64,000 nt of DNA, taken from Beverwykella pulmonaria (taxonomy: Eukaryota > Ascomycota > Dothideomycetes > Pleosporales > Melanommataceae). The DNA is taken from positions 1,113,392-1,177,391 of the forward strand of contig BCHH01000010.1 in assembly GCA_001599595.1 (NCBI GenBank), written 5' to 3'. A program made the translations under genes and the position numbers. This document shows, piece by piece, positions 46,140 through 58,001 of the stretch (its first letter is position 1; every line of letters begins with the position of its first letter). The notes beneath the pieces are model-generated. The model saw only the letters and a list, made by a program, of their open reading frames with translations, did not search any database and was not told the DNA's origin.

Positions 46140-47561
46140 CCCGCGCTTGCCCCCGGCTCAAGGAATGGTATCCAACAGGTCGTCGTACACAACCTCCTAG
46201 CTGTTCAGCTGAGTGGCGGCCTCAGCCCGCCACTTCTGGATCCGGGGCGGCGTCTTCAGCGTCTGAAGGGTGAAAGCCAGCATGTATCCAACGGCTGTCA
46301 GATGCAGGCGATTCGATCTGTCTGAATCTGATGCCCATCCCGTGGTTGCCCCGACGTCACTCTTTGGGACGGATAGGAAGTAGTGGGTGGTCCTGGGATT
46401 ATCGGGTACCTGTAGGAAGATGAATGCCTCGCCGGTGCACACGCAACCATACTTCAACCCAATCTTGACTATATAAGAAAATGCTTGTGTGATGACTGCA
46501 GCAATTAGCGGGCGAAAGCGGTCCCGCGGGGTATCGGTGTCGCGACACTGGATCACGTCCTCGAGTTTCCTATCATCCAGGTCTTCGTAGATATACCCGA
46601 GCGGAGATTATGTGGTGCCTTGTACTCGGTGATGAACGCAGCGACGCGATTCTCTGTGTTTTGAGTGCTCGTGTTGTAGATGCAGAATTAATCTGCACGT
46701 GGGCGGGAGGATCGCGTTCCTATGCGGGCTGCTGTAGTCGCCAATTCTGTCTGGTCCGCTGATTTGGATGACGCTGCCTCGTTGGCCTTAGCCTGTAGGC
46801 GTGGTGGCCGTCGCCGCCAATTCCCAGATACCGACATTTGTTCTATGCCCTCCCGCAGCTGTAGTTCGGGGCTGAGGGCGTTGGCATGATTCTCGAAGCT
46901 TACCGAGCCTTGGAGACGGAATTTCCGTCAAAGCACTCGGTTGTCATACATTTGTTTGATAATCAAAGACACGTAGTCCTCGACGACGTAGCGCTGAAAG
47001 AGATGCAAGTCTAGCTCAGAACAGTCTCCCCAGACTCTTCTAAGGTATGGACTGACGCGAAGTGCCGCTCCGAGGCGAACCCTAACTTCATAACCCCGTC
47101 CTAGATCGCTGTTTGTTGTGCTAAGAAATCATCCCAGATGATGAGCCTCTCAGGTCGAAGCTTATTATTCGCATTCGCAGGGTCGTCTCCCGTCCATAAA
47201 GTCACATCGGTCTGAACGGTGAGGCCTGAGTGAAGATGTTGTGACAAGAGTCGAGGAACTCAGGGAGAATCGTCTTGCGGGTTCTCGCTTCGGCCCTTTT
47301 CTGCGCCTGCTCTGCCTCTTCGCATCTGCGTTGTTTATCCTCGCGTCTGCGTTGTTCTTCTTCCCGGGCTTGTTCCGCTTTTTCGCGCCTGCGTTGTTCC
47401 TTCTGGGCGTCCTTTGCAGCCTCGCGTTTACGTTGTTCCTCTTCGCGTTTGCATTGCTCTTCAAGAAACTGTTTTTTATAATCAGGCGACTGTTGAGCTA
47501 TATTGCACTGATAATAGAAATAGAGATCAAGGTTGTTATTCAACATGGGATAATGGAACAT
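46140..47561 (-). pseudogene. Decayed member of a kinase-associated fungal protein family
   Basis: The N-terminal part has a long Lys/Glu/Arg coiled coil (EEQCKREEEQRKREAAKDAQ) and then TILPEFLDSCHNIFT. One frame over, at 47190, follow VTLWTGDDPANANNKLRPER and LIIWDDFL, interrupted by stops. Later fragments are ITEYKAPHNL around 46635-46600, then RLIAAVITQ-like FSYIVKIGLKYG and CTGEAFIFLQVP. The end reads QLNS, TAG, EVVYDDLLDTIP where intact relatives have a tryptophan, so TGG became TAG. This order is that of a large family in many filamentous fungi that is often linked to protein-kinase-like domains. At least three frameshifts and several stops make it a dead gene. The family's function is unknown to me. 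Confidence 0.72.
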
Positions 47562-47619
47562 CAGTAAGGCTAGGCAGAGTTATGAAGTAGAAAGACAGAA
47601 AACGGGGCTAGAAAGCATG

Positions 47620-50307
47620 TCAGCCAAGAATAATTTCCTTCCACTCGTCGTCCGAAAGAGTAAACGCCGCCTTGAAAACCTTCCCGAGAGCAACACGACG
47701 ATAAATCCCTTCTTCGGGGAATGGCTCGACGAGGAGCACGAAGTACAGGTTCCACTCCGACTCTACCCTCTCTTTCGGTAGGTAGTATGTCCAAACTGGG
47801 AACTCCTGTTCGCTGAATGACTTGGCGTCGGAAATGGCAATGAACTCAAATTTGGTTTGTCCAGTAGCCTCGTATTTCTTCAGCCACTCGTCATTGACAA
47901 TGATGGACCCGCATTTGTCGCCACGACGATCCGTGATGTGGCACGGACACCTCGTTTCTCCACCGCCGTCCCCATCAAAATCGGAGTTGGTTGAGCGTAC
48001 GACGTGGAATGAGGCCCGCCAGGTGAAGAATTGCAAGAATGATTGGTCTGGAAATTCTTTCAGACCGCTGGCGAGGTGGCTAGATTTTGTTGTCCTGACA
48101 TGGTATGGGTCCTCTGGGAGGGTGAGACTGAAATTCAGCCGGCTCTTGCCTTGTACTGCCATTAATGAAGCTCCTTCCAACGGCCGACCGTAGTTGTCAT
48201 AAACCTCATATTTAGAGAGACCACGGGTAGTCTTCCCGTCCGATTGTCTTCCCTTGTCAGATTTCCTTGCCTTATTCATGCTTTTTGACAAAGTGTTTTG
48301 CTTTAGACGTGCTCTCATATCTGGTGGGGGTCTGTAGGGCATGCAACCGAAACCAGAATCCATTTCGGACCCTCCATCAGTTGGTTCATATTCCGCCGGA
48401 GAGGAGTCCGACATTGACTGTACCAATGTGTCATAACCTTTCCATCTCCCGTCAATACTCTCGTCTTCATCGGCACAGTCTCGATCCCAGAGTCGACGCA
48501 GAGTCCCATGGCCATCTCTAATATGCCAGTCGATCCATGTGTGGTCCATGAGCCATGCGCGAACATCGGCGAGACAGCCGCCAACCATTTCCGGCTTGTA
48601 CTGGATTCCATCGCTCTTCCATCCGCACCATGACCAACTTGGAAATTTCATATCTTTGTATTTCGGTTCGTCCAAGACTTTGGTCTTGTCAAGTAGAGAC
48701 AACCGACCAACAGGCTCCCATAAGAGAGCAAGGTCAAAATGAGATGTCGGAAGTCCGAAAACAAAGGGGGCTCGCATGGTATTCTCCATTAGCTTGCACA
48801 TTCCACTGAATGCCGCTAGAATATCGAACGGCTCGTAAAGCTCCCGCAGTGTATATAGATATACACAGTGGGCGTAAAACCACAGGCCACGATGCTTGAG
48901 CTGGGAGAGCATTTGAAGAGGGGCTTGCACCAAGTCAAGAGACCACCCTCGGCCCTTCCGGTCCGCAAATATGTCTTCAGACATACCGGTAGAACGGCAC
49001 TGGAAGTAAATCTGACCTCTGGTGAAGATCAAGCAGCGCTTCGAAAGCAGGCGTTCTTGGAAAGTCCATCCACGTTTGTTCCACTGCGACGTCTGGATGC
49101 TAATCTCCGGCGGCTGATGGAGAATCAAATGGACTCCCTCAGCGTAGGTTGCAATTCGTTGCTGAGGTCGTTGATCCTCGTCAAGAGCCAGCAAGCCAGT
49201 CGTTGAATCACCGTCCGCAGCGCAGATCGTCAGAGTAGCGTTGCCGTAGATTAGGTGCATTGCTCGCGCGTTGAGGTTCCATGAGTGACTGCTATCTTGG
49301 ACGATGCATAGTGCATCGATCCAGATGTATCTGATTCCCAAGTCATGAACAAGACGGATACTTTGTTTAAGTGCTTTGGGAAGTTTCCGGATGGTGGCAG
49401 CCAGACCGCCAGATTTGCGTCGACTTTGGATATTTCCGATCTTTGTTCTGTGTTCACGACTACTTTTTCCTCCCCAAACGTAACTGATGGCTGCGTATGC
49501 CTCAAATTCAAGGCGTTCGCCATTTTCCACGCATGGCAATGGGACAATGCTGTCGTTTTCAATGTCGATGACCCCGAAGTAAGGCTCCATCAGAGTCTCG
49601 CGGAAAGGATCCTCAATTCCAAGTTTTTGGGTACATCGACGATCGTGGTACCTTTCGCAAAGTCTGAGAAACTCCCGGATCAGGTTTTTTTTGTTCTCCG
49701 TGGCGCCAAAGCGCCTCCCGAGGAATTGAGTCTCATCGTTCAACTGGCCCGGGTAGTCGAGATCAGATGTGTTGTATTTCGCTGGCGCAGCTAAAACCAA
49801 GTATGAATCAAATTGCTCGAGCCTTGCATCGTTCCAGTGAACTCGCAATCGGCGGGTTCGCTTCTCTCCTAGAGCTCGTCTCGGATCGATAGACATGCGT
49901 CCGTCCATCTCCCACACAAGATGGCATGCTGCCCCATTGGCGTCATCTGATACCGAGACGTCATCAATAGAATGGGCAACAAGAGAGCAGAGGGAGCAAG
50001 TCGCAGCTCTCTCTCTGATTTCGGCCAGGGTTCCAAGACGGAATCGTTCATTTGCTAAACGCAGTGACAGAGGCGACGGTCGGATCTCTGCAGCTTTGTC
50101 GTCTTCGATCACGAATTTCTCGATGCTCAGGTTAAGTGACGCACATTGCTCGCAAGGCTTGTTGGCCATGGTTGTAGGCGCACTCTTGATGACAGACTGA
50201 TCGGGCAAAGAGCCCCAAGTCGATGATAAACCTGGGGCTGAGCTCAAGGATGCCTGAGACCTTGAAACCCCCACATGGTCCGCGATCGGAGGCAGGTTGT
50301 CGTTCAT
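47620..50307 (-). CDS. HET domain protein (heterokaryon incompatibility type)
   Basis: A single-exon gene of about 895 residues. The N-terminal region has cysteine pairs (CEQCASLNL; ATCSLCSL) as in many fungal HET proteins. The HET domain holds all three blocks: YAAISYVWGG (residue about 290), YIWIDALCIVQD (about 345) and RGWTFQERLLSKRCLIF (about 440). The C-terminal half (FPSWSWCGWKS, then an acidic linker and KTTRGLSKYEVYDNYGRP) is typical of the long form of this family. Proteins of this kind set off cell death when they meet an incompatible partner, or act as inactive relatives. The ATG at 50307 is the first in frame; an earlier TTG at 50382 was rejected as a start. Confidence 0.9.
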   Translation of the reverse strand: MNDNLPPIADHVGVSRSQASLSSAPGLSSTWGSLPDQSVIKSAPTTMANKPCEQCASLNLSIEKFVIEDDKAAEIRPSPLSLRLANERFRLGTLAEIRERAATCSLCSLVAHSIDDVSVSDDANGAACHLVWEMDGRMSIDPRRALGEKRTRRLRVHWNDARLEQFDSYLVLAAPAKYNTSDLDYPGQLNDETQFLGRRFGATENKKNLIREFLRLCERYHDRRCTQKLGIEDPFRETLMEPYFGVIDIENDSIVPLPCVENGERLEFEAYAAISYVWGGKSSREHRTKIGNIQSRRKSGGLAATIRKLPKALKQSIRLVHDLGIRYIWIDALCIVQDSSHSWNLNARAMHLIYGNATLTICAADGDSTTGLLALDEDQRPQQRIATYAEGVHLILHQPPEISIQTSQWNKRGWTFQERLLSKRCLIFTRGQIYFQCRSTGMSEDIFADRKGRGWSLDLVQAPLQMLSQLKHRGLWFYAHCVYLYTLRELYEPFDILAAFSGMCKLMENTMRAPFVFGLPTSHFDLALLWEPVGRLSLLDKTKVLDEPKYKDMKFPSWSWCGWKSDGIQYKPEMVGGCLADVRAWLMDHTWIDWHIRDGHGTLRRLWDRDCADEDESIDGRWKGYDTLVQSMSDSSPAEYEPTDGGSEMDSGFGCMPYRPPPDMRARLKQNTLSKSMNKARKSDKGRQSDGKTTRGLSKYEVYDNYGRPLEGASLMAVQGKSRLNFSLTLPEDPYHVRTTKSSHLASGLKEFPDQSFLQFFTWRASFHVVRSTNSDFDGDGGGETRCPCHITDRRGDKCGSIIVNDEWLKKYEATGQTKFEFIAISDAKSFSEQEFPVWTYYLPKERVESEWNLYFVLLVEPFPEEGIYRRVALGKVFKAAFTLSDDEWKEIILG

Positions 50308-51299
50308 TATGGTGGCAGAACGATTTCGGGGCCGGGTCAAAACCGTCAGTATTGAAGTGCGGAAATTTAGCAGGTCCTGCAAGACAGTCTGTTCCCAAGT
50401 GATCTGCCACGGAATTTTATACCGTAAGTCCCCACATGTGAAGTCTTATACCTGGTGTGCTCTATGGTCCAGAACAACTAAGCCTCGAAGGAGTAAATGA
50501 ACTTGGCGCCCTCACACATATCAGGGGTAAGATTTTAAGTTCCTTGTAGGAACGCCAGAGCTTTCCCAACAGAATTTCCGCGTAGGAACCATGTGGGAGA
50601 AATCCATTACAGCATATACGGTGTCAAAATTCCCGCGCAGCTCACGGAAGGCTCTCTCATTGACCGCACTAGCCAAAACCAGCCCCACCAGTAGTGCATG
50701 GGAGAGAATCAACGAATCAGATCACTAGAGTCTTGACAGAAAGAGCCGAATGCAAGGTAATTTTGCAACATAGCTCATTGGTTCAGCTTAAGAAGAGTTA
50801 AGAGGCTGGAATCGTTGGGGGGTGGAAGCGTTTTGTGCGAAGGCTTCAATCTACCTGGAGTAGCTTTCTCATATGATTGGACCACGTTTGTCGTCCTGTA
50901 CCCATCTCAGCTTCACCGGTTCTCTGTGTTGCCACACCACCGGTCGAAGTCACCGACGTGCATGGTACCTGCCGTTGCAGGCAGTAAGGTGGAAGCCTGG
51001 AGAAGATTCCATCCGCTCCTGGAGTTTTCTTGCGTTCCTTGGTCATCCACATCAGTTGGTCTGCTTTCGTCACAAGGCTGTCGGGATTCAATGCTGGTGC
51101 CTGTGGGTCGGCAAAAGCAACACTTCTCCCACCACATCGTCATCTATCTGCGCTCATGCGCGCTAAAGTTTAGATTCAATACATTACGTTAGTGTCGAGT
51201 TTCTCCAATGTTTGAAAGTAGTTTTTGTATGCAGCTAATCGACGACGCATCGGCATTTTAGGCACCAAGGCGTCCAGTATCGATAACTGCGAAGTGGAC
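50308..51299. other. Intergenic, no gene recognised
   Basis: About 1 kb between divergent HET (-) and Clr5 (+) genes. ORFs are short or shadowed; promoters are expected here but no site could be named. Confidence 0.45.
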
Positions 51300-52032
51300 A
51301 TGCCCAGCGAAGCTTACGCGACAACGGAAGAGGAATGGGATCGTCATCGAGACGACATGGCGTGGCTCTATCTGACTGAAAATAAACCGCTTAAAAAGGT
51401 GCAGCAGATTATGGAGGCCAAGTTTGGTTTCAGAGCAACGTGAGTGGGACCCTGGCTGTGATGGCCAAATCAAGTTAATGTCCAATCAACTTGCTCATAG
51501 GAAGCGTATGTACACGGCTCGGATGAAGATTTGGGGCTTCAAAAAGAATTACCGCGCGGAAGAGAAGGATTTCCTCATTGGCCAAATAACTGAAGCGCTC
51601 GCCAATGGTCAACCTCTCTCCAGCATCACCTTAAGGGGTCAGCACATCAGACATCATCGGGTCCTGAGACACTGGAGGGCAAGGGAGTCTGAAAAAGAGG
51701 CGGACTCATCAAGGGTTCCACGTAACCGGCCAGCATTGAATGGCTCAATTCTTTCCGATATAAACGCAGACGACCAACCGAAGGAGAGCCGTACAGTATT
51801 AGTTGAGCTGGAACCCTGGACCGCCTCAGCGCCATCGTCAACCCACACTCCAACCTGCAAAACGGATGCTGGTCACACATCTGCCCTTGCTACCGAGTCG
51901 AACGTTGCTACAGTATCGTGCCGCGGGCCGCAGGACGGCGTTTCTACAGCCACAATGTCGAAGCTCCAAGGTGGACAAAGGGTTACTCAGTCAACATTGC
52001 CTTCGTCTTCTTCTGCTGGTTCTTCTTCATGA
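51300..52032 (+). CDS. Clr5 domain protein
   Basis: Exons 51300-51439 and 51501-52032 with a 61-nt intron (GTGAGT...CTCATAG) give about 223 residues. The Clr5 domain is complete: EEWDRHRDDMAWLYLTENKP, KKVQQIMEAKFGFRATKRMY and ARMKIWGFKKNYRAEEKDF, with the junction between exons inside it. Clr5 is a fungal helix-rich domain seen in proteins linked to heterochromatin in fission yeast and in many uncharacterised filamentous fungal proteins; binding to DNA is possible. The C-terminal part is Ser/Thr-rich and disordered, ending in a run of serines. From about 51918 the other frame is a recognisable membrane transporter tail, so the end of this gene overlaps a relic. MPSEAY was chosen as start; an in-frame ATG at about 51225 is possible. 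Confidence 0.8.
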
Positions 52033-52175
52033 TTGCGCAATATCTATACCGCAAAGATGAAAAGAGGCGAGAGCGGCTTGCGGTTGCACAAGCTGCAATG
52101 GATGAGGAAGATGGGCTGAAATTTGATGGTAAGGGTGTCAGTGACGTAGTCGAACGTGTGGAAGAACGTAGGTGA
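51918..52175 (+). pseudogene. C-terminal fragment of an MFS transporter (Dal5-like)
   Basis: In the frame that ends at 52175 the sequence reads FYSHNVEAPRWTKGYSVNIA, then the hydrophobic helix FVFFCWFFFMIAQYLYRKDE and a charged tail (KRRERLAVAQAAMDEEDG). This pattern, a 'YxxxxAPRYxKG' entry to the last helix followed by a charged cytosolic tail, is typical of allantoate/anion permeases of the major facilitator superfamily. The first eleven helices are absent. It overlaps the 3' end of the Clr5 gene in a different frame, so the Clr5 gene end and the transporter relic share bases. It may be debris from a deleted gene. Confidence 0.55.
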
Positions 52176-53765
52176 AGCCAAAGAGTAATAGACGGTGAAA
52201 GGCATAGAAGTTATGTGCGTATCTACGCCTTCAATTAGCGCAAACGATATTCATCCTCATGGATTTTCTATTTTTAACAACGGGGTTGCAATGAAGCCTA
52301 CTTAGGGTCATGCAAAAGTCAAGGTAAGCCTGTGAAGCTCCCCAGAACCTCTTCATATAAAGCCCACCTGAGCCTCTAAAGCTTTCTCAAAACTCATGCT
52401 CTCAGTATGGCCTGTCCTGAAGTACCTGTAGGAACCGAACCTGAGCCCCAACTCGAGCCTCAAAACAACGTCACTCTCAAACAGTCGATGCGACACAGAA
52501 AGCCCATCCCCAGACAACAACTCCAAAAATACCGCATTCATTTCTGGGCAAACTCGGGCTCGTCATTGAGTCAGCACACGAAATAAGACAGTGATAGGGG
52601 TGATAGTCTCCATACACCGATCACATTAGTCAGGAATGGGGCAGGTACAGGGACCTGGGAATGCATCTCGCGCGCAAGAGACTAGAAGCTGTTGTGGAGA
52701 ATGGGGTGCGATATTGGGAGGTCGTGTTGTCCCAAGTGCAGGTCGTTGCTCAACGACTGTGGTTGAAATTTCTTGGGCGAATTCTTCCTCGGCCTCGTTT
52801 TCTTGTGGAAGACTGAGGGCAATGGCTAGGCCGCTTTGGAGGGTCAGACTTCTAGCCCTAGAAACCTTGGAACAAAATGACCTTCTCTAAATGGTCTTTG
52901 TGAGCGAGTTTACAGAACCAGTGAATTCTATCGATACCGCCAGTAGAGCAAATTTGACTGTGCTGAATCATACCAATGGTTTTCCTGGTGACTTTCTGGC
53001 AATTTCTTTGCACGGCGAGGAAATGCAGGTGGTGATTGTGCATACGCTGTTGATTGAACATAATTCGACACTTGGTTCCCGAGGGAAAAAGGGGGAGCGT
53101 ATGCATCATAATGCAAGATATCTCCCGTAAGCGCGCAGGAAGCGAATTTAGGATCCATAGCTCTCCAGCTCTGGAGCTCCCTTGAAGATCTGTGGTAAGA
53201 TTACTCGCGTCGATCTAGTATATGGGGCCAAGTACATAGTATAGATAATACAGGCAGCTCTCACTCACCCTTCCAGAATAAATTGGCCTCTTCGACAAGC
53301 ATATAGGATACCGCCGTCTTTTTATCTTCTAACATATTGATTACCGATCCAATTGGATAAAGTGGAAGGGGGGCGCTCATGGAGTGTATGAGGCTGACAT
53401 TTGATAGGTACTAAGAGCATGAAACGTTGTGCGACATCGGCTTTGTTGTTCGACGTATCAACAGCAACGTTATTCTGCGAGTGGCTGTTGTAAATAGCAG
53501 CACGTAAGACGCTCATCGAGCATGCATATTACGAGGCGGACAGTCCCTTATATAAAAAAGGTTCAATTTTTTGTGTCGAAGAAGCCGTACATCGCAGGAA
53601 GGCGTATATATTTATCACCGTGCCAAGCGCACCCGAGCTTTTTCAAGATAAAAACTTAGATAGCAGCAATAAATCCTGTCTCGATAAAAAAATTTCCCTT
53701 CTCCACAAATTGCCTTCGGCACGAGCTTTCCCGCTTCCTTCCCGCTCACTAGTTTCTCACTCCGC
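52176..53765. other. Intergenic, no gene recognised
   Basis: About 1.6 kb; short ORFs on both strands without a motif. Just before 53766 a CT-rich stretch suggests the promoter of the membrane protein gene. Confidence 0.45.
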
Positions 53766-55921
53766 ATGGATTCTTCAGAACTTTATTCTCACTCTTACAC
53801 TGTCCACCTCGGTTTCTGGACTAACTGGTCGCATGATGCTACTCGTGGGGCGACAATAACTCTCTCACGCCGCAATGGTGGCTTCCTAATTGCGTTTCTC
53901 GCCATCTATGTCGGTATGGCAGGAAAGAGCTTCTGGCGCCTTGGATGTTTCGGCCTCCATTCTTGGTTCTCTAACCCTGATCCCCAAGATGGCTTATACC
54001 ATCAGCGTCAAGCGATCCTACGCAACTCGGACACTGCTCAAGACGGAGCTTGGAGACTGCTGATGTCAATGCAGGCGTGGCGACGACATGCGCGCCGCCC
54101 CGTACTTCGTCTCTTGCCTCTGATGATGGCATCGCTTATCCTTTCGGCCGCTTTTGCTGTTGCGTCTGTCTTCTCTTCGCATGTAACCACTGACACGGCG
54201 AACGAGGTTTTGCTCAATGGAGATAGATGTGGCCTTTTGGATGCCAGGGTACCAAATAACTCCACACTAGTATACGCGTATTTCAAGCCATACCACGCCC
54301 AACTCTGCAGTAAGTTCTTGAACTACGGTCTCCAATGTTACAACAAAAAATCGGCCTTAACACACGCCGACGGATGCAATCTATACACCGCCGCTCAGAT
54401 CCCATTGAGCGCCAATCCGACGGCGGGATGTCCATTCAACGAAACCATGTGCAGATCGCAAGACAGCAATCTGGTTCTGGATACTGGACGCCTCAATAGT
54501 CTCAAGCACTTTGGCATCAACACACCATCTGAAGACCAGTTCGATTTGCGGATAGTTCATCACTGCGCGCCCCTGGTCACGGAGCGCTTCGTGGAAAATG
54601 TGAATAGCACTGACACTGGGGCGGTCGCACGGGCTTTTTATGGGGAGGGAAGCAACAATGCATTTAGTCCAAGAGCATGGACTTTTGAGGTGCCCTTGGA
54701 CTTTCCGTATAACCCTATGAATGGTACAGGATACGTTGGTACAACCCGCCCGGAGTATAATCTTGGGTATGTCTTCCTGTCCCACATGCGAAGCCATTTG
54801 TTGAGAGACATGTAGGGCAATGTCAGCTGATGCAGGTCAGCCATCAATAGCCATAAATAACTCCGGTGCAATGCGGTTCCCGATTCCACAGCTACAGCGG
54901 TCGGATGCCGATGTTGCCATCGTGTTCCTCTCAGCACCTGGTATCCGATTCACTACGCAGGTGGATGATCCGTGGTTCTCAGCACACAAGCCTGCTTCCC
55001 CACTATACGGCGTCGACAACAACACGCGACCCTCATGGGTCCAGGACTCAGCCATAAATCCGCTAGGGTGTAGTATGCAAATGCAATTCTGTAATCCCAA
55101 CGGCCCTGCGGCCGAACAGTGTGAGCCATTACGTGGTTATCGCAACGAAACAGTACGGAATAGCACAATTCCAAAGATATTTCCCTCCAAATCACAACAA
55201 GACTTTGTCAACCGAGTGGCTTATATGCTCGATAAAGATACGGCTCGTATGGACAGTCTCGTCGGCTTAGTGGGCGCTGCAGCTCTTCGTGCACGTTACG
55301 GGGTTAGCGTGGGCTATCAAGGCCCGCTTCCCTCGAACCAATGGCAACTTGAAGCAGAGCATTTGGTGAAGGGAGAGCTGACATCGATTCAAGACGCGTT
55401 TGTTAGGGCAGCGGCCGGCCCACCGGAAGAATTACTTCCTTTTCTAATCGTGCCCGAGAAAACTGACACGGCGGCAATTAGCATTTGTCGCAGTCAGGTA
55501 CGTTTTGTTCAACTACACGTTTCATTAGAGTGGATCTAACCTAAGCGAACAGAAAATTGTCAGCACAGAGTACTCGTCCTTTAATGTTCTTGGTATTTCT
55601 ATCATCCTCCTCCTTGGTGGCATCATGGTCGGCCTGGATATGACGATCGAGAAGTTTGTTGCATGGTTTCAACGACGCCGGCACCGGAAGACGGGCAAAG
55701 AATGTTTATACGGAATTCGAGAATGGTCTGCTACAGGCACACTACAGCTCCAGCGACTTGCGCATGAGGAAGCTGGGTACGGTGAGTGGGTCCGATGCAG
55801 CGGCGGCAATCCAGTTACGGCAATGGGAGATGAACTCACGCAGCTGGAGTTGGATGACATTAAGCACCCCATACTGAGGGCAAAGGTGGACACTGCAATC
55901 TCGGTCTCACCAAAAAGGTAG
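53766..55921 (+). CDS. Large fungal membrane protein of unknown function
   Basis: Three exons (53766-54766, 54816-55497, 55553-55921) with introns of 49 and 55 nt give about 683 residues. The N-terminus (YTVHLGFWTNWSHDATRGAT, then LTLSRRNGG-like ITLSRRNGGFLIAFLAIYVG) is a first transmembrane segment of a family common in filamentous ascomycetes. A second hydrophobic segment is LPLMMASLILSAAFAVASVF. A large, cysteine-bearing segment with several N-glycosylation sequons then follows, probably outside the membrane, and a last helix ISIILLLGGIMVGLDMTIEK leads to a cytosolic tail. No enzyme motif is visible. The first splice was chosen because it is the only acceptor (TGTAG at 54815) that keeps frame with the second exon. 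Confidence 0.75.
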
Positions 55922-58001
55922 TTGGTCTCTCGAAATGCAAGTGTGTGAATGTGCTCTTTAATGATTATAGTGAAAGTAAAAGCGAAGCGGCTACAGAGGA
56001 TATAATGCGTGCAGGATTAGATAGAAATGTGTGTGATAGAGGAAGAACGTAACCCAATTTCGATTGGGCGGTCTAAGCAAGGTCACCCTACTGTGGATAC
56101 TGCCATATCGCAGAACTCTCAGAACTCTCAAAACTCTTGAATTCTCAAGAAGCGTCGGACAAACCAAACGCAGTTGGTAAGAGCCAGTATAAATCTAAGG
56201 CAGATTGTAAATAGCAGCAGCGTAGATCAAATTTGCCCTAGCATCTTCTAGTCTACCTTGGCTTCAAATATTCCCATCTCTGCTTGCTAGACAAGTTTTG
56301 AGCATGCATATATCGAGTTCTAAAGGCTTTTTGGACACTGCAATTTCTTCTTTATTGCATAGCCAACATGGAATTGCAATTAGGGATGGCGGTACTTGGC
56401 TGTACCTCGATCCTAAGGTTCTACTGATAAAACTAGAGACTTGGCTCACGTTGGGGAATACGGAGGCCGGACTGAAACTTGTTGAGGAGTGGTGATGAAG
56501 GATAGAAACGGTCTTGGCACCGCTCTATGGGGCATCTATTTATCACTCCGGCCTGCAGGAAGTAGGTAGTTTGGTTGTGGAACGCTTGTATTGGGGGCCA
56601 GAGCTCGTCTCGCCTCACGTAATTGACCGATAGGCTCAGGCTCGTACTCAGACTCGTGATAGGCCCCGTGAGCTTGGCAACACAGGCCTATCAAAGTAGA
56701 GTTAGTAGAGCTTCTCTATCGATCAGTGAGTTTATTTAACAACTAACCTAGGGCTGTTTATCTTTAACTAGCAACTTTCCTACTGTTCCTGTCCCTCATA
56801 GAACTCCTGCTTAACGCGGAAACAAAGATTTCAGTGTTTCACCTCCTCCACTTCTTCCTATACACCTTAATGTTGGCATTATCTTCACCTAATGTCTCTC
56901 TGTCACGTCGGCATGGTGGACAGAACCAAACTGATATATATTGACGAGAACAATCAAGCTGCAGGCTTGATTGTCTATGGATAAGGCTTTATATACACAT
57001 GCACTCAGGTGGATCGTCGATCTAGTTGAAAGGCTCTGAGCGCCACAGTCGTTTTCTTCAGCCGTACACATCAGTCATGTAGCACTGTCATACTCTCCAT
57101 CTAAGCCTGTAAGATAGAGCCCTACGCGTATCCCATATACAGCAAGGGCATAAGGGTCAGATAGGCGGACGATTCGGTAGAGCTTGAACGCCTCAAAGCA
57201 TTGACTGTTTAGGAAGTCCTTAGTGGCGACTACAGCATAAGTATCAGCGGCGACAGTACGATAATACACGGCCCAAGGAACTTACAGAAGAGCTCACAGT
57301 CGCCTGTAGCCATGGCCAACGCAAGAACACTGTTACACGCAGTGAAGACGAATTGACGTTGATTCCCCACGATTACCAAGCATTAAACGGCCCCATTAGC
57401 AGCAGTGCAGGAGCCAAGTTCTCAATGTCCATTCTATCTCACAGCACCGTTGTTCAACATGTTAAACTTCTCTTGACCATCGATCGCGTTCGCCTTGAGA
57501 CCTCCTCGATTCGAACAATCCGCCGCGTCGAGCGGAGCTTCGCGAACCGCATCTCCAACAGCTCCCCCATATCCCATATCTTGCTGCTCGGTGATGACAG
57601 CACCGAGTGCAAGCAAGTTGCCGTACGAGGACAATAGTACTAGGACAGTGTGAGTTCTAGGAGAACTATCCTAGACAATGTGGATCCTAGGGTGTAATAT
57701 GTACTAGAACTCATTTCCTAGGGCTTGGGGGCTGATTCTGGGTGTCACGGGACCACGCGATACGTGTTAACGAGGTCAATGCTTACCGAAGTATACCTCC
57801 GCCGACCTGGCGCTACAGTCGTATCCGTCAGCATGTGTAGCATCATCACAATCACAGTATCTACGAATGAATGACAACGAAGAGAGTAATTATATTAGAG
57901 GATAGGGTATTAGTTATTAACGCATTACTAATAGTAATAGAATGTCTAAGGTATTCTTTCTATTTTTAGGTTTTGTTATATAAGGTAAAATACTTTCCTA
58001 C
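55922..58001. other. Gene-poor stretch, possible relics
   Basis: About 2.1 kb. A plus-strand open segment at 57353-57637 (LSHSTVVQHVKLLLTIDRVR, RRVERSFANRISNSSPISHI) has coding-like composition but no start, end or family that I can name. From 57750 a TGTCACGGGACC start and AT-rich tail up to 58000 resemble a solo LTR; the matching end was not found. Confidence 0.35.

Noticed and set aside
57434..57634. Minus-strand ORF MSSYGNLLALG...
   Set aside because: The plus-strand frame over the same bases looks at least as coding-like; neither has a start/stop structure that can be supported.
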